DNA from: Prolixibacteraceae bacterium
Lineage (GTDB): Bacteria; Bacteroidota; Bacteroidia; Bacteroidales; Prolixibacteraceae
DNA: 64,000 nt
Direction: 5' to 3'
Assembly: GCA_030602265.1 (NCBI GenBank)
Contig: JAUWAB010000003.1
Coordinates: 1 to 64,000, forward strand
Under the pieces are notes generated by a model. That model worked only from the letters and a program-made list of their open reading frames with translations, was not told where the DNA came from and ran no database searches. Numbering within the stretch: position 1 is the first letter of the stretch; every line of letters begins with the position of its first letter. Of this stretch, positions 52,249-62,118 are shown piece by piece. A program made the position numbers and the translations under genes.

Positions 52249-53586
52249 ATGAAACCACTTGCAGTTATACTCGGAGCAGGCGAAAGCGGGACCGGAGCAG
52301 CCATTCTGGCCCGGAAGCAGGGGTATGCTGTATGGGTGTCCGACTCCGGCCTTATAAAAGAAAAGTACAAGACTGAGCTTGACCGCCACCAGATAGAATG
52401 GGAGGAATCGGGCCATACCATGGAAAGGATCCTGAAAGCAGCCCTGGTGGTCAAGAGCCCCGGAATCCCGGAAAAAGCCCAGGTTATCAGGGAAATCAGA
52501 AAACATAATATACCCGTAATTGCCGAAATCGAATTCGCTGGCAGATATACGCAGGCAAAGAAAATATGTATTACCGGCTCCAACGGGAAAACAACCACTA
52601 CCCTGCTGACTTATGAAATCCTGAAAAGGGCCGGAATCAGGACTGGACTGGCAGGAAATGTCGGCAACAGCCTGGCCAGGCAGGTGGCAGAAAACGATGC
52701 AGAGGTGTATGTCATTGAACTCAGCAGCTTTCAGCTTGATGACATGTTTGAATTCAGGGCAGACGTCTCTGTTTTACTGAATATTACACCTGACCATCTG
52801 GACAGGTACAATTATGAAATGCAGAACTATGTAAATTCCAAATTCAGGATTTTGCAGAACCAAAGCGAAAGCGACTATTTCATCTATTGTGCCGATGATC
52901 CGGTAATCTGCAATGAACTGACAAAGAGAAAAATCAGACCGGCCATGCTTCCATTTTCACTTCTTCAGGCCAGGGGAAACGGGGCATGGGTCACAGACAA
53001 TACGATTCATATACAAATTAACGAAAAACAATTCAGCATGTCAATTCTGGATTTAGCCTTACAGGGCAAACACAACACCTACAACTCGATGGCCGCAGCT
53101 GTCTCCAGTATGGTACTTGAAATCCGGAACGACCGGATAAGGGAAGTTCTCAGTGATTTTCAGGGCGTAGAACACCGGCTGGAAAGGTTTCTGAAAGTCC
53201 ACGGAATCGAGTTTATCAACGACTCGAAAGCGACCAACGTGAATTCAACCTGGTATGCCCTGGAAACGATGGACAAACCGGTGGTCTGGATTGCAGGCGG
53301 CGTGGATAAGGGTAACGACTATACCATGCTCTTCGATCTGGTGAAACACAAGGTAAAGGCGATCGTCTGCCTGGGCACCGATAATTCAAAGCTTCATACC
53401 GCTTTCGGCAGCATGGTCAATAATATCATCGACACACGGAGTATGGCCGAAGCCGTGAAATCAGCCTACTACCTGGCCCGTAACGGTGATGCGGTGCTGC
53501 TTTCACCGGCCTGTGCAAGCTTCGATCTCTTCGAAAATTACGAAGACCGCGGAAACCAGTTTAAGCAGGAAGTAAGAAACCTATAA
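52249..53586 (+). CDS. murD: UDP-MurNAc-L-alanine:D-glutamate ligase MurD
   Basis: A 445-residue ATP-dependent ligase that adds D-glutamate. The N-terminal nucleotide fold is 'LAVILGAGESGTGAAILA' and the ATP loop 'CITGSNGKTTTTLLT'. 'VEHRLERFLKVHGIEFINDSKATNVNST' is the C-terminal domain start and 'SPACASFDLFENYEDRG' the ending motif. It starts 2 bases after mraY. Confidence 0.97.
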   Translation: MKPLAVILGAGESGTGAAILARKQGYAVWVSDSGLIKEKYKTELDRHQIEWEESGHTMERILKAALVVKSPGIPEKAQVIREIRKHNIPVIAEIEFAGRYTQAKKICITGSNGKTTTTLLTYEILKRAGIRTGLAGNVGNSLARQVAENDAEVYVIELSSFQLDDMFEFRADVSVLLNITPDHLDRYNYEMQNYVNSKFRILQNQSESDYFIYCADDPVICNELTKRKIRPAMLPFSLLQARGNGAWVTDNTIHIQINEKQFSMSILDLALQGKHNTYNSMAAAVSSMVLEIRNDRIREVLSDFQGVEHRLERFLKVHGIEFINDSKATNVNSTWYALETMDKPVVWIAGGVDKGNDYTMLFDLVKHKVKAIVCLGTDNSKLHTAFGSMVNNIIDTRSMAEAVKSAYYLARNGDAVLLSPACASFDLFENYEDRGNQFKQEVRNL

Positions 53587-53595
53587 TATCTGACG

Positions 53596-54804
53596 ATGGA
53601 AACCAGTCTGAAAAACATGATCAAGGGAGACAGGGTAATCTGGACCATCCTGCTGCTCCTATCCATGCTCTCGATGCTTATCGTTTACAGTGCCACTGGT
53701 GCACTGGCATTCAGACAGGCTGACGGGAACACCTTTTATTTCCTGGTCAGGCAGATGGTTTTCCTGGGATTAGGCTTTGGCCTTATCCTGATCATGGTCA
53801 ATGTCATACCGGTAAAATTCTACTCGATCATTTCCAGGGTGGTGGTCATTGCCAGCATACTGCTTCTGGCATTAGCCATCGGAATGAAAATCACCGGATT
53901 GGCCGGCGATTCTACCGGCCGTACCCTGAACCTGGGTTTTCTGTCCTTTCAGCCTGCAGAAGTAGCCAAACTTGGACTGATCATGTTTACTGCCAAAATG
54001 CTTGGTATTGAACAAAATTCAAGAGAAGGACTGAAAAACGCCTTCTGGAAAGTATTGGTTTTTACGGTAATAATATGCGCCATGATTGCCTACTCCAATG
54101 TATCAACTGCCATGTTGCTCTTCGCCACCATCATGACCATGATGTTTATCGGGCGGGTACCTCTCAGGTATTTGCTGTTGCTGGCAGTCGCAGGAATAGG
54201 TCTTATTGCGGTGATTTACCTTTACGGTGACAGAATGGGAAAAATCTCCCTGCGGTTTCCTACAGCGCAGGCAAGGCTCGAAAGATTTGTAAAAGGGGAT
54301 CCGGCTGAAGAGAAAGGGATTACCCAGGCGGATTATGCCAAACTCGCCATCTATGAGGGTGGCATTGTCGGTAAAGGCCCGGGCAACTCTGATGTGGCCA
54401 ACTATATGGCTGCCGCATACAACGATTTTATATATGCCATAATCATTGAAGAATATGGACTGATCATAGGCGGAGCGGGGGTACTGATGCTTTACCTGAT
54501 CTTCTTTTTCAGGGGGGTAACCATTGTGCGGCGGGCCAACCGGACATTTCCGGCATTTCTGGTTACCGGACTAACGCTGCTGCTTACCTTTCAGGCGATG
54601 ATCAACATGGGCGTTTCAGCGGGAGTCATCCCGGTAACCGGTCAGCCACTGCCATGGGTCAGTATGGGCGGCACATCCCTGCTCTTCACATCTGTGGCAT
54701 TTGGTTGTATTCTCAGCGTAAGCTACCAGAACCAAAAGGATAAAAAAGTGGAGGCCCCTGCAGTGCAGGTAATCGTACCCGACGAGGATCAGGAAATGAA
54801 ATAA
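53596..54804 (+). CDS. ftsW: Septal peptidoglycan polymerase FtsW
   Basis: A 402-residue SEDS-family glycosyltransferase with about ten membrane segments that polymerises lipid II at the septum with the class B transpeptidase. Signature parts are 'LSFQPAEVAKLGLIMFTAKML', 'LYGDRMGKISLRFP', 'VGKGPGNSDVANYMAAAYNDFIYAIIIEEYG' and 'VTGQPLPWVSMGGTSLLF'. It lies between murD and murG, as in most dcw clusters. Confidence 0.95.
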   Translation: METSLKNMIKGDRVIWTILLLLSMLSMLIVYSATGALAFRQADGNTFYFLVRQMVFLGLGFGLILIMVNVIPVKFYSIISRVVVIASILLLALAIGMKITGLAGDSTGRTLNLGFLSFQPAEVAKLGLIMFTAKMLGIEQNSREGLKNAFWKVLVFTVIICAMIAYSNVSTAMLLFATIMTMMFIGRVPLRYLLLLAVAGIGLIAVIYLYGDRMGKISLRFPTAQARLERFVKGDPAEEKGITQADYAKLAIYEGGIVGKGPGNSDVANYMAAAYNDFIYAIIIEEYGLIIGGAGVLMLYLIFFFRGVTIVRRANRTFPAFLVTGLTLLLTFQAMINMGVSAGVIPVTGQPLPWVSMGGTSLLFTSVAFGCILSVSYQNQKDKKVEAPAVQVIVPDEDQEMK

Positions 54805-54827
54805 ACAGGTGACAATGTATATCTTGA

Positions 54828-55931
54828 ATGGATAATTTAAAAATAATCATAAGCGGAGGAGGTACCGGAGGGCATATATTCCCTGCCCTGTCGATTGCCG
54901 GTGAAATCAAAGCGAGATTTCCCGAAAGCGAGATCTTGTTTGTTGGGGCGACCGGCAGAATGGAAATGGAGAAGGTTCCTGCTGCCGGTTTTCGCATAAC
55001 CGGGCTGCCGGTAATAGGAATGCCCAGGAAACCCGGACTCTCTACCGTGAGATTTCTTTACAGGCTGGCCAAGAGTATGGTAATGGCCAGGCAGATTATC
55101 CGCGAATTCAAACCCGACCTGGCCATCGGTGTGGGTGGCTATGCCAGCGGACCCTTACTGAGGGCTGCCGTGGCCAGGAATGTCCCGGCCCTCATCCAGG
55201 AACAGAACTCCTACGCTGGCGTAACCAATAAACTCTTAGGTAAAAAGGTACAGAGCATCTGCGTGGCCTACGAAGGCATGGAACGGTTCTTTCCCGCAGA
55301 AAAGATCATTCTCACCGGAAACCCTGTCAGGCAGGCTATGCTGAATATTACAGCTACCCGGGAAGAAGCAGCAAAACATTACCGCCTGAACCCGGGAAAC
55401 AAGACCCTGCTGATCACGGGAGGAAGTCTCGGTGCACGGTCGCTTAACAATGCAGTACTGGCAAACCTTGAACTGATAAAAGAATCGGACTTACAGGTGA
55501 TCTGGCAGACCGGATCGTACTATTACGATGAAATGATTGAGCGTACCAGGGGAACCCTCCCGGAGAACCTGCATATCCATAAATTCCTGAACAACATGGA
55601 ACTGGCCTATACGGCTGCCGATGTAGTTGTTTCCAGGGCTGGAGCCGGAACCATCAGTGAATTGTGCCTGGTCGGGAAACCATGCATCCTGGTGCCGTCT
55701 CCCAATGTGGCCGAAGACCATCAGACCCGAAACGCCATGGCCCTGGTAGAAAAAGATGCAGCATTACTCATCAGGGACGACCAGATCGGACAAAATCTTT
55801 TCAGGGAAACGCTGTCACTGATTGGCGACACCGACAGAATGAACCGGCTGACCCGGAATATTAAAAAACTGGCGCTACCCGACGCAACCGTCCGGATAGT
55901 GGATGAAGCCATACGATTAATTAAAAAATGA
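54828..55931 (+). CDS. murG: UDP-GlcNAc:lipid I N-acetylglucosaminyltransferase MurG
   Basis: A 367-residue GT-B glycosyltransferase on the inner face of the membrane that converts lipid I to lipid II. 'IISGGGTGGHIFPALSIAGEI' is the N-terminal glycine-rich loop, 'AIGVGGYASGPLLRAAV' follows, and 'DVVVSRAGAGTISELCLVGKPCILVPSPNVAEDHQT' is the donor-binding region. The stop overlaps murC by 4 bases. Confidence 0.97.
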   Translation: MDNLKIIISGGGTGGHIFPALSIAGEIKARFPESEILFVGATGRMEMEKVPAAGFRITGLPVIGMPRKPGLSTVRFLYRLAKSMVMARQIIREFKPDLAIGVGGYASGPLLRAAVARNVPALIQEQNSYAGVTNKLLGKKVQSICVAYEGMERFFPAEKIILTGNPVRQAMLNITATREEAAKHYRLNPGNKTLLITGGSLGARSLNNAVLANLELIKESDLQVIWQTGSYYYDEMIERTRGTLPENLHIHKFLNNMELAYTAADVVVSRAGAGTISELCLVGKPCILVPSPNVAEDHQTRNAMALVEKDAALLIRDDQIGQNLFRETLSLIGDTDRMNRLTRNIKKLALPDATVRIVDEAIRLIKK

Positions 55932-57325
55932 AAGGTTTCGAAAATATAACACATGTCTATTTTATAGGTATCGGGGGCATTGGAATGAGTGCCCTGGCCC
56001 GGCTGTTCAACCACCACAAACTGGAGGTTGCAGGATATGACAGGACCCCATCTTCATTAACCACAAGGCTTCAGAAGGAGGGAATTAAAGTCCACTTTGA
56101 AGACTTCGGGGATTCTGTTTCCACACTTACCGGACCAGTAGACCAAACCCTTGTTGTGGTTACCCCGGCTGTACCGGAAAGTCATGGAGAACTGCAGTGG
56201 TTCCATAAAAACAAGTTCAGTATCTGGAAAAGATCCAGGTTATTGGGCCATATTTGCAGGCAGTATTCCTGTCTGGCAGTCGCCGGCACGCACGGAAAAA
56301 CGACGGTCTCCACCATGGCAGCGGTAATTCTGAACCATACTGCCACCGGTTGCGGCGCCGTTCTGGGGGGAATATCCAAGAACTTTGAAACCAACCTCAT
56401 CATCCCAGCCTCAGACGATCAATGGTTGGTAACGGAAGCCGATGAATTTGACCGTTCATTTCTCCAGCTCGATCCCGATGTGGCAGTGATCACCTCAATG
56501 GACGCCGACCATCTGGACGTGTATGGAAAACATGAGGAATTCATTGCCTCCTTTAAGGAATTTGCCCGGAAAGTAAGACCAGGTGGTAAACTACTTGTCA
56601 AAAAACCTATACGGGGATATTTCCCGGGAAACGGACAATCCGGAATATATACCTATGCGCTGTCGGGGGATGCCGATTTCACGGCCGAGTCACTGAGGCT
56701 GGATGAGAACAGCCGGAACTATGTTTTCAGGCTTTCGACGCCGGAAGGCCTCTCTCCGGAAATCCGGATGACTTACCCCGGCCTGCTGAATGTTGAAAAC
56801 GCAGTCGCCGCAGGAGCTGCGGCTTTTCTGGCAGGCGCCGGACTGAGCGATATTTGCGACGGGCTATCCATTTACACCGGGGTAAAACGCCGCTTTGACA
56901 TCCTTTTAAGGACGTCAGAAACCGTATATATCGATGACTATGCCCATCATCCGGAGGAACTCAGGGCATTTATCACCTCAGTAAGGGCACTCTACCCCGG
57001 AAGGCATATCACCGGAATTTTTCAGCCTCATCTTTATACCAGAACCAGGGACTTCGCCAACGAATTTGCCGTAAGTCTCGATCTGCTCGATACGGCCGTA
57101 CTGATACCGGTGTATCCGGCAAGGGAACTGCCCATCCCGGGTGTAGACTCCCACATGCTGCTGCAGAAAATGAACATTCGCGAGAAATATTCCATCAGCA
57201 AGGAAGAAATTCCTGAATTCCTGAAAAAACATCCCCCACAGGTTCTACTTACCATGGGGGCAGGCGACATAGAACTGCTTTCCGGAGTAATTATTCAAAT
57301 ACTGAAAGATGAAGCGGAAAATTAA
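55928..57325 (+). CDS. murC: UDP-MurNAc:L-alanine ligase MurC
   Basis: A 465-residue ligase that adds L-alanine, the first amino acid of the stem. 'HVYFIGIGGIGMSALARLFN' is the nucleotide-binding start, 'AVAGTHGKTTVSTMAA' the ATP loop, 'VTEADEFDRSFLQLDPDVAVITSMDADHLDVYG' the metal region, and 'YIDDYAHHPEELRAFITSVRALYPGR' the C-terminal motif. It overlaps ftsQ by 17 bases. Confidence 0.97.
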   Translation: MKGFENITHVYFIGIGGIGMSALARLFNHHKLEVAGYDRTPSSLTTRLQKEGIKVHFEDFGDSVSTLTGPVDQTLVVVTPAVPESHGELQWFHKNKFSIWKRSRLLGHICRQYSCLAVAGTHGKTTVSTMAAVILNHTATGCGAVLGGISKNFETNLIIPASDDQWLVTEADEFDRSFLQLDPDVAVITSMDADHLDVYGKHEEFIASFKEFARKVRPGGKLLVKKPIRGYFPGNGQSGIYTYALSGDADFTAESLRLDENSRNYVFRLSTPEGLSPEIRMTYPGLLNVENAVAAGAAAFLAGAGLSDICDGLSIYTGVKRRFDILLRTSETVYIDDYAHHPEELRAFITSVRALYPGRHITGIFQPHLYTRTRDFANEFAVSLDLLDTAVLIPVYPARELPIPGVDSHMLLQKMNIREKYSISKEEIPEFLKKHPPQVLLTMGAGDIELLSGVIIQILKDEAEN

Positions 57326-58070
57326 AATACTGGCACATATAACGGCATGGATACTGTTTGTCGCGATAGTGACCGTAACACTTGCCTTCACCTGGGCTGA
57401 AACAGCTTCGGTGAAATGTGATGCCATCGAAGTGAATTTTTACGGCGACGAAACCATTCGACTGAGCAGACAGGAGATTACCAGGATGGTAAAAGCTGCC
57501 GACAAGGAGCTTATCGGTAAAAAACTCAGGGAGATCAATGCAGAAGAGATTGAGAAAGAGGTCGGAAAGCACAATACCATACTAAAGGCAGATGCCTACA
57601 AGATGGTTGTAAGGGATACGACAGGTTACAAAGGCGTACTTGCCGTAAAGGTAAGGCACCGGACACCCGTAATGAGGGTCATAACTCCGGATGTAAGTTA
57701 TTACATGGATGCAGAGGGTGCCAGGTTTCCGACCTCCACCCGTTATTCAGCCAATGTGGTGCTGGTTACCGGAAATGTAAGCGAAGAATTAGCCAGAGAG
57801 TCATTGCTCCCCCTGGTCAGATTTGTGAGCGGGCATGATTTCTGGCAGGCACAGATCAAACAGATCCATGTTGACCGGAATGAAGAACTGCTGATGACTC
57901 CGCTTGTCGGCAATCAGCTGATAGAGTTCGGAACCGCCGAAGATTACCGGAAAAAACTCAGAAACCTGATGGCCTTCTATGAGCAGGTACTGGCCAGCAA
58001 AAACTGGGACAGATATGAAAGGATAAGCTTAAAATACAGGAATCAGATAATTGCTAAAAAAAGAGATTGA
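57309..58070 (+). CDS. ftsQ: Cell division protein FtsQ
   Basis: A 253-residue bitopic protein with one N-terminal membrane segment (ILAHITAWILFVAIVTVTLAFTWA). A POTRA-like region follows ('IEVNFYGDETIRLSRQEITRMV'), then a beta domain with 'VKVRHRTPVMRVITPDVSYYMDAEGARFPTS'. It is typical of Bacteroidota FtsQ, which sits with FtsL/FtsB in the divisome. It starts inside murC and ends just before ftsA. Confidence 0.9.
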   Translation: MKRKIKILAHITAWILFVAIVTVTLAFTWAETASVKCDAIEVNFYGDETIRLSRQEITRMVKAADKELIGKKLREINAEEIEKEVGKHNTILKADAYKMVVRDTTGYKGVLAVKVRHRTPVMRVITPDVSYYMDAEGARFPTSTRYSANVVLVTGNVSEELARESLLPLVRFVSGHDFWQAQIKQIHVDRNEELLMTPLVGNQLIEFGTAEDYRKKLRNLMAFYEQVLASKNWDRYERISLKYRNQIIAKKRD

Positions 58071-58071
58071 T

Positions 58072-59358
58072 ATGGCGTCAAAACAGGAAATCACGGTCGT
58101 TGTCGACATAGGCTCCTCCAGGATCAGAGGACTGGCAGGGATCAAAACCACCAATGGCAGAATCGAGATACTTGGACATGCAACGGTGCCGGCGAAGGGC
58201 ATTAAAAGGGGTGTGGTAATGAATATCGAAGAGTTTTCAGAAACCCTGGCTCAATTGGTTGAACAGCTCGAAGAACAGTCTGAGATAAACATCAGGCTTG
58301 TCGATGTGGCCATGGCAGGCCAGGCGATACAGACCATAGCCTTCGACGGGATCAGGTATACAAGCGGAAATGGCATCGTGAGCAAGAGCGACATAGATTA
58401 CCTGCTGAATGAAGCCAGGAACATGCCCCTTGAACCGGGATACAAAATCTATCACATTGAGCCGCAAAGCTATACCATCGACGACGAACCCAACATCACC
58501 AATCCGGTCGGCCATGCAGGAAGAAAAGTTCATGCCCGGTATAAACTGATAACGGGTCCAAAATCCTATCAGGATAACGTCAGGCTTGCGCTTTCAAGAA
58601 TCAGCATTCAGACAGGCAGGTTTATCCTGACGCCCCTGGCGACCGCCGAAGCGGTTATGACCGAGGACGAGAAAGATGCCGGTGTGGTGATGGTAGACAT
58701 TGGATCTGGGAATACCAAGCTGGCGGTTTATACCGACGGGCACCTGTCGCATGCAGCGGTAATACCCTTCGCCGGAGATGTCATTACCCGGGATATCAAG
58801 GAAGGTTGCAACATACTCCTGAAATTTGCCGAACAGCTTAAAACCCAGTACGGACAGGCTATGGGCGACTTTGCCGATGAGGACAAGGTGGTTACCATTG
58901 CCGGTGGAAAAGGATGGGAGTCGAAGGAGATCTCGTTCAGGAGCCTGGCCTACATTATCCAGGCCAGACTGGAAGAAATCATCGACAGTGTTTACTTCCA
59001 GATCGAGAAATCGGGACTGCTGGAACATCCCCACCAGGGAATCATCCTGACAGGCGGAACAGCTTCCCTGAAAAATATCCTGCAGATCCTGAAGTTCAGG
59101 ACCGGAATGGATGCCAGGATGGGCAAACCTGAGCTGAGACTTGTGGCAGGTGCCGATTTTAACAAAACGGAGTATGTTACTGCACTTGGACTCCTGAAAA
59201 TTGCCCTGTCGGATAAGGCTCCTTCAAAAAAACCTGAAAAAACAACCTCATCGGGTAAAAGTACATCCCAGGGAAAAGGTATATTTGGAGCATTGGGAGA
59301 TAAAGTTGCGCAGCAGTTAGGCATTTTGTTTTCCGATGACGACGAAGTAATGCAATAA
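58072..59358 (+). CDS. ftsA: Actin-like cell division protein FtsA
   Basis: A 428-residue actin-fold ATPase that tethers FtsZ to the membrane. The nucleotide motifs are 'VVVDIGSSRIRGLAGI', 'GVVMVDIGSGNTKLAVYTDG' and 'GIILTGGTASLKNI'. The C-terminal amphipathic anchor is 'GIFGALGDKVAQQLGILFSDDDEVMQ'. ATG 58072 is chosen, since the track start is a TTG within ftsQ. The anchor's acidic end is echoed at the end of the next gene's product, ftsZ1. Confidence 0.96.
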   Translation: MASKQEITVVVDIGSSRIRGLAGIKTTNGRIEILGHATVPAKGIKRGVVMNIEEFSETLAQLVEQLEEQSEINIRLVDVAMAGQAIQTIAFDGIRYTSGNGIVSKSDIDYLLNEARNMPLEPGYKIYHIEPQSYTIDDEPNITNPVGHAGRKVHARYKLITGPKSYQDNVRLALSRISIQTGRFILTPLATAEAVMTEDEKDAGVVMVDIGSGNTKLAVYTDGHLSHAAVIPFAGDVITRDIKEGCNILLKFAEQLKTQYGQAMGDFADEDKVVTIAGGKGWESKEISFRSLAYIIQARLEEIIDSVYFQIEKSGLLEHPHQGIILTGGTASLKNILQILKFRTGMDARMGKPELRLVAGADFNKTEYVTALGLLKIALSDKAPSKKPEKTTSSGKSTSQGKGIFGALGDKVAQQLGILFSDDDEVMQ

Positions 59359-59373
59359 TTAAAACAGATTCCG

Positions 59374-60660
59374 ATGGCCGAAGATTTAATCAGATTCAAT
59401 TTTTCAAAATCCACGGCTTCCATCATCAAAGTGATAGGCGTGGGCGGAGGAGGCTGCAACGCAGTGAACCACATGTTTGAAGAAGGTATCAGAGATGTGG
59501 ATTACATTGTATGCAATACCGACGGGCAAGCGCTGGAAAACAGTCCTGTACCCACCAGAATTCAGTTAGGCGTCACGCTGACCGAAGGCCGCGGTGCCGG
59601 CAACCGGCCGGAAATGGGCGAAGAGGCTGCCCTTGAAAATTTCGATGATCTCCGGACGGTTCTGGAAGACAACACCAAAATGTTGTTTATTACAGCCGGT
59701 ATGGGCGGAGGAACAGGAACGGGCGCCGCTCCGGTAATCGCCAGATTAGCCAGGGAGCTCGACATTCTGACCATAGCCGTGGTAACTGTCCCTTCTCCCG
59801 CGGAAGGCCATAAACGGCACAATCAGGCCATCGAAGGAATCAGGAAACTGAGTGAACATGTCGACAGCATGCTGGTGGTCAGTAACCAGCGACTCCACAG
59901 CATATACGGGGAGTTGCCCGCAAGGCAGGCCTTCAAGCTGGCAGACACTGTAGTTATGACCGCCGTTAAAGGCGTGGCTGAAATCATTACCCTTCACGGA
60001 AACATTAACATCGACTTTGCCGATGTGTACACCGTGATGCACGACAGCAAGGTATTCATAATGGGAACGGGGATTGCAGACGGTGAAAACCGGGCAATGG
60101 ATGCGGTACGTATGGCCCTTCGTTCGCCATTGCTTGATAACCAGGAGATCAAAGGAACCAAAAACATTCTGCTGAACATTATTTCCGGCAACGAGGAAAT
60201 TACCATAGGCGAAATCGGTGAAATCATCGAGTATCTTCAGATGGAAGCCGGTCAGGAGGCAGATATCATCTGGGGTAACGGATACGATGTGGCTTTGGGT
60301 AACCAGATCAGCGTAACCATCCTTTGCACAGGCTTCAGAAATGCGGCATCCTATCTCCCCCAACCTGAAAAGCCCAGGGAACAGTTTACCCTGCAGCAAG
60401 AAATTCCGTCAGAAGAACCAGAAGAAGTTAAACCCGAAAGAAAAGAAGAGGAACCTTTCGTTCTTGAACTCGACCTCGAACCGATTTATCCGGAAGAGAA
60501 AGAACCTGTTGTAAAAAAGGCCAGGAAACAGGAAGAACAAAGGCCAAAGAAAAAGAAATCAAAATCATCATCCGGCGAAGAGGAAACAGATGGCAACATT
60601 GACAACTGGTTTGTCAGAAAGTTTTCACGTTTTTTTGATGATGATGATCAAAATATGTAA
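59374..60660 (+). CDS. FtsZ-family tubulin homolog, atypical first copy
   Basis: A 428-residue GTPase. GTP-binding glycine loops are intact ('VIGVGGGGCNAVNHM', 'AGMGGGTGTGAAPVIA') and so is the synergy loop 'NINIDFADVYTVM'. It should therefore bind GTP and polymerise. It differs from ordinary FtsZ by 'VTVPSPAEGHKRHNQA' where most have a PF-x-x-EG-x-R/K motif, and by 'SNQRLHSIYG'. The usual C-terminal peptide is missing. A charged linker (KKARKQEEQRPKKKKSKSSS) leads to 'NIDNWFVRKFSRFFDDDDQNM', an amphipathic helix with an acidic cap, much like the FtsA anchor. It may bind the membrane directly. Confidence 0.93.
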   Translation: MAEDLIRFNFSKSTASIIKVIGVGGGGCNAVNHMFEEGIRDVDYIVCNTDGQALENSPVPTRIQLGVTLTEGRGAGNRPEMGEEAALENFDDLRTVLEDNTKMLFITAGMGGGTGTGAAPVIARLARELDILTIAVVTVPSPAEGHKRHNQAIEGIRKLSEHVDSMLVVSNQRLHSIYGELPARQAFKLADTVVMTAVKGVAEIITLHGNINIDFADVYTVMHDSKVFIMGTGIADGENRAMDAVRMALRSPLLDNQEIKGTKNILLNIISGNEEITIGEIGEIIEYLQMEAGQEADIIWGNGYDVALGNQISVTILCTGFRNAASYLPQPEKPREQFTLQQEIPSEEPEEVKPERKEEEPFVLELDLEPIYPEEKEPVVKKARKQEEQRPKKKKSKSSSGEEETDGNIDNWFVRKFSRFFDDDDQNM

Positions 60661-60681
60661 TAACCCGTTAATCGAAAGAGT

Positions 60682-62106
60682 ATGACCAAAGATATTGTAA
60701 ATTTTCAGTTCGAAAAGAAAACAGGCTCCATCATAAAAGTAATTGGTGTTGGCGGTGGAGGCGGAAATGCGGTAAACCATATGTATAAATTAGGGATCCG
60801 TGATGTGGATTTCGTGATTTGCAATACCGATTCACAGGCATTGGCCAACAGTCCGATACCATCAAAAGTGCATCTGGGGTCATCCCTGACCGAAGGCCGT
60901 GGTGCGGGTAACAAACCTGAAGTAGGCAGGCAGGCTGCCACAGAAAACATTGAAGATGTGCGGAATGCCCTGGAATCCAACACACGGATGGTGTTTATCA
61001 CGGCAGGCATGGGTGGCGGAACCGGTACCGGCGGAGCTCCGGTTATTGCCGGATTGTGCCGGGAACTCGGCTACCTCACCATCGGTATTGTAACCATACC
61101 TTTCCGTAACGAAGGCAAGAGAAGGATCAGCCAGGCCATAGAGGGCATCCAGGAGATGGAACAGTATGTAGACTCATTGCTGGTTATCAACAATGAGCGT
61201 ATCCGGGAAATGTACGGCGACTTCGCCATATCCCAGGCATTTGCCAAGGCCGATGATGTGCTTGCCACGGCAGCAAAGGGGATCGCTGAGATCATTACCG
61301 TGCCTGGCTATATAAACGTCGACTTCGCCGATGTGGAAACGGTCATGCGCGAAAGCGGGGTTGCCGTCATGGGTACCGGTCTTGCCGAAGGGGAAGGCCG
61401 GGCCATCAAAGCAGTCGAACAGGCGCTGAATTCGCCCCTGCTCAACAACAACGACATCAGGGGAGCCCGGAATATCCTGCTCAATGTCACTTCCGGCGAA
61501 ACAGAAGTCACCATGGACGAAATCGGGGCAGTTACCGATTATATACAAACCAAGGCCGGATTTGAGGCAGACCTGATCTGGGGTAACGGCATTGATGAAA
61601 ATCTTGGGAATCAGATATCAGTAACGGTGATTGCCACCGGGTTCAGCACCAGCAGCATCCCCGAAATCCTCAGTGCCAAGAAAACCGACAAACAAAAATT
61701 TGAACTGACAGCTACCTCTCCCGCAAGAAATAATCCTACACCACAGGCACCACCGAAACCCGTGGAAAAGATACCAACACCTGCACCTAATCAGAGAATA
61801 AGTGAAGTAAAAGTCAAGTCGCAGCAACCAGAAAAAGCCGGGTGGGAAACGCTCTACGAAAACAGGAAAAATATTGTTGAAGAACCAGCTCCCAAACAAC
61901 GGGTGGATGTCGACTATGCCCGGATGAGCGAGGATGACGTCGAAAACCTGGAGAGTGTTCCTGCCTACATCCGCAAACAGATGCTGGCCAATCAGCAGGG
62001 CAACCTGAAATCGTCGGAGTATTCCAAATATTCGGTATCGCCCGACCCCAACAAAAAAGTGATCTTCAGGGATAACAATCCCTATCTGCATAAAAATATC
62101 GACTAA
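60682..62106 (+). CDS. ftsZ: Cell division GTPase FtsZ, canonical second copy
   Basis: A 474-residue GTPase forming the division ring. 'VIGVGGGGGNAVNHMYKLGI', 'AGMGGGTGTGGAPVIAGL', 'IPFRNEGKRRISQA' and 'YINVDFADVETVM' are complete FtsZ motifs. A linker of about 100 residues follows. Its conserved peptide near the end, 'LESVPAYIRKQM', would bind FtsA and other partners, and a longer tail follows (SEYSKYSVSPDPNKKVIF). It starts 21 bases after the first copy. This one is the more likely main FtsZ. Confidence 0.97.
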   Translation: MTKDIVNFQFEKKTGSIIKVIGVGGGGGNAVNHMYKLGIRDVDFVICNTDSQALANSPIPSKVHLGSSLTEGRGAGNKPEVGRQAATENIEDVRNALESNTRMVFITAGMGGGTGTGGAPVIAGLCRELGYLTIGIVTIPFRNEGKRRISQAIEGIQEMEQYVDSLLVINNERIREMYGDFAISQAFAKADDVLATAAKGIAEIITVPGYINVDFADVETVMRESGVAVMGTGLAEGEGRAIKAVEQALNSPLLNNNDIRGARNILLNVTSGETEVTMDEIGAVTDYIQTKAGFEADLIWGNGIDENLGNQISVTVIATGFSTSSIPEILSAKKTDKQKFELTATSPARNNPTPQAPPKPVEKIPTPAPNQRISEVKVKSQQPEKAGWETLYENRKNIVEEPAPKQRVDVDYARMSEDDVENLESVPAYIRKQMLANQQGNLKSSEYSKYSVSPDPNKKVIFRDNNPYLHKNID

Positions 62107-62118
62107 AAAGATCTGGCT

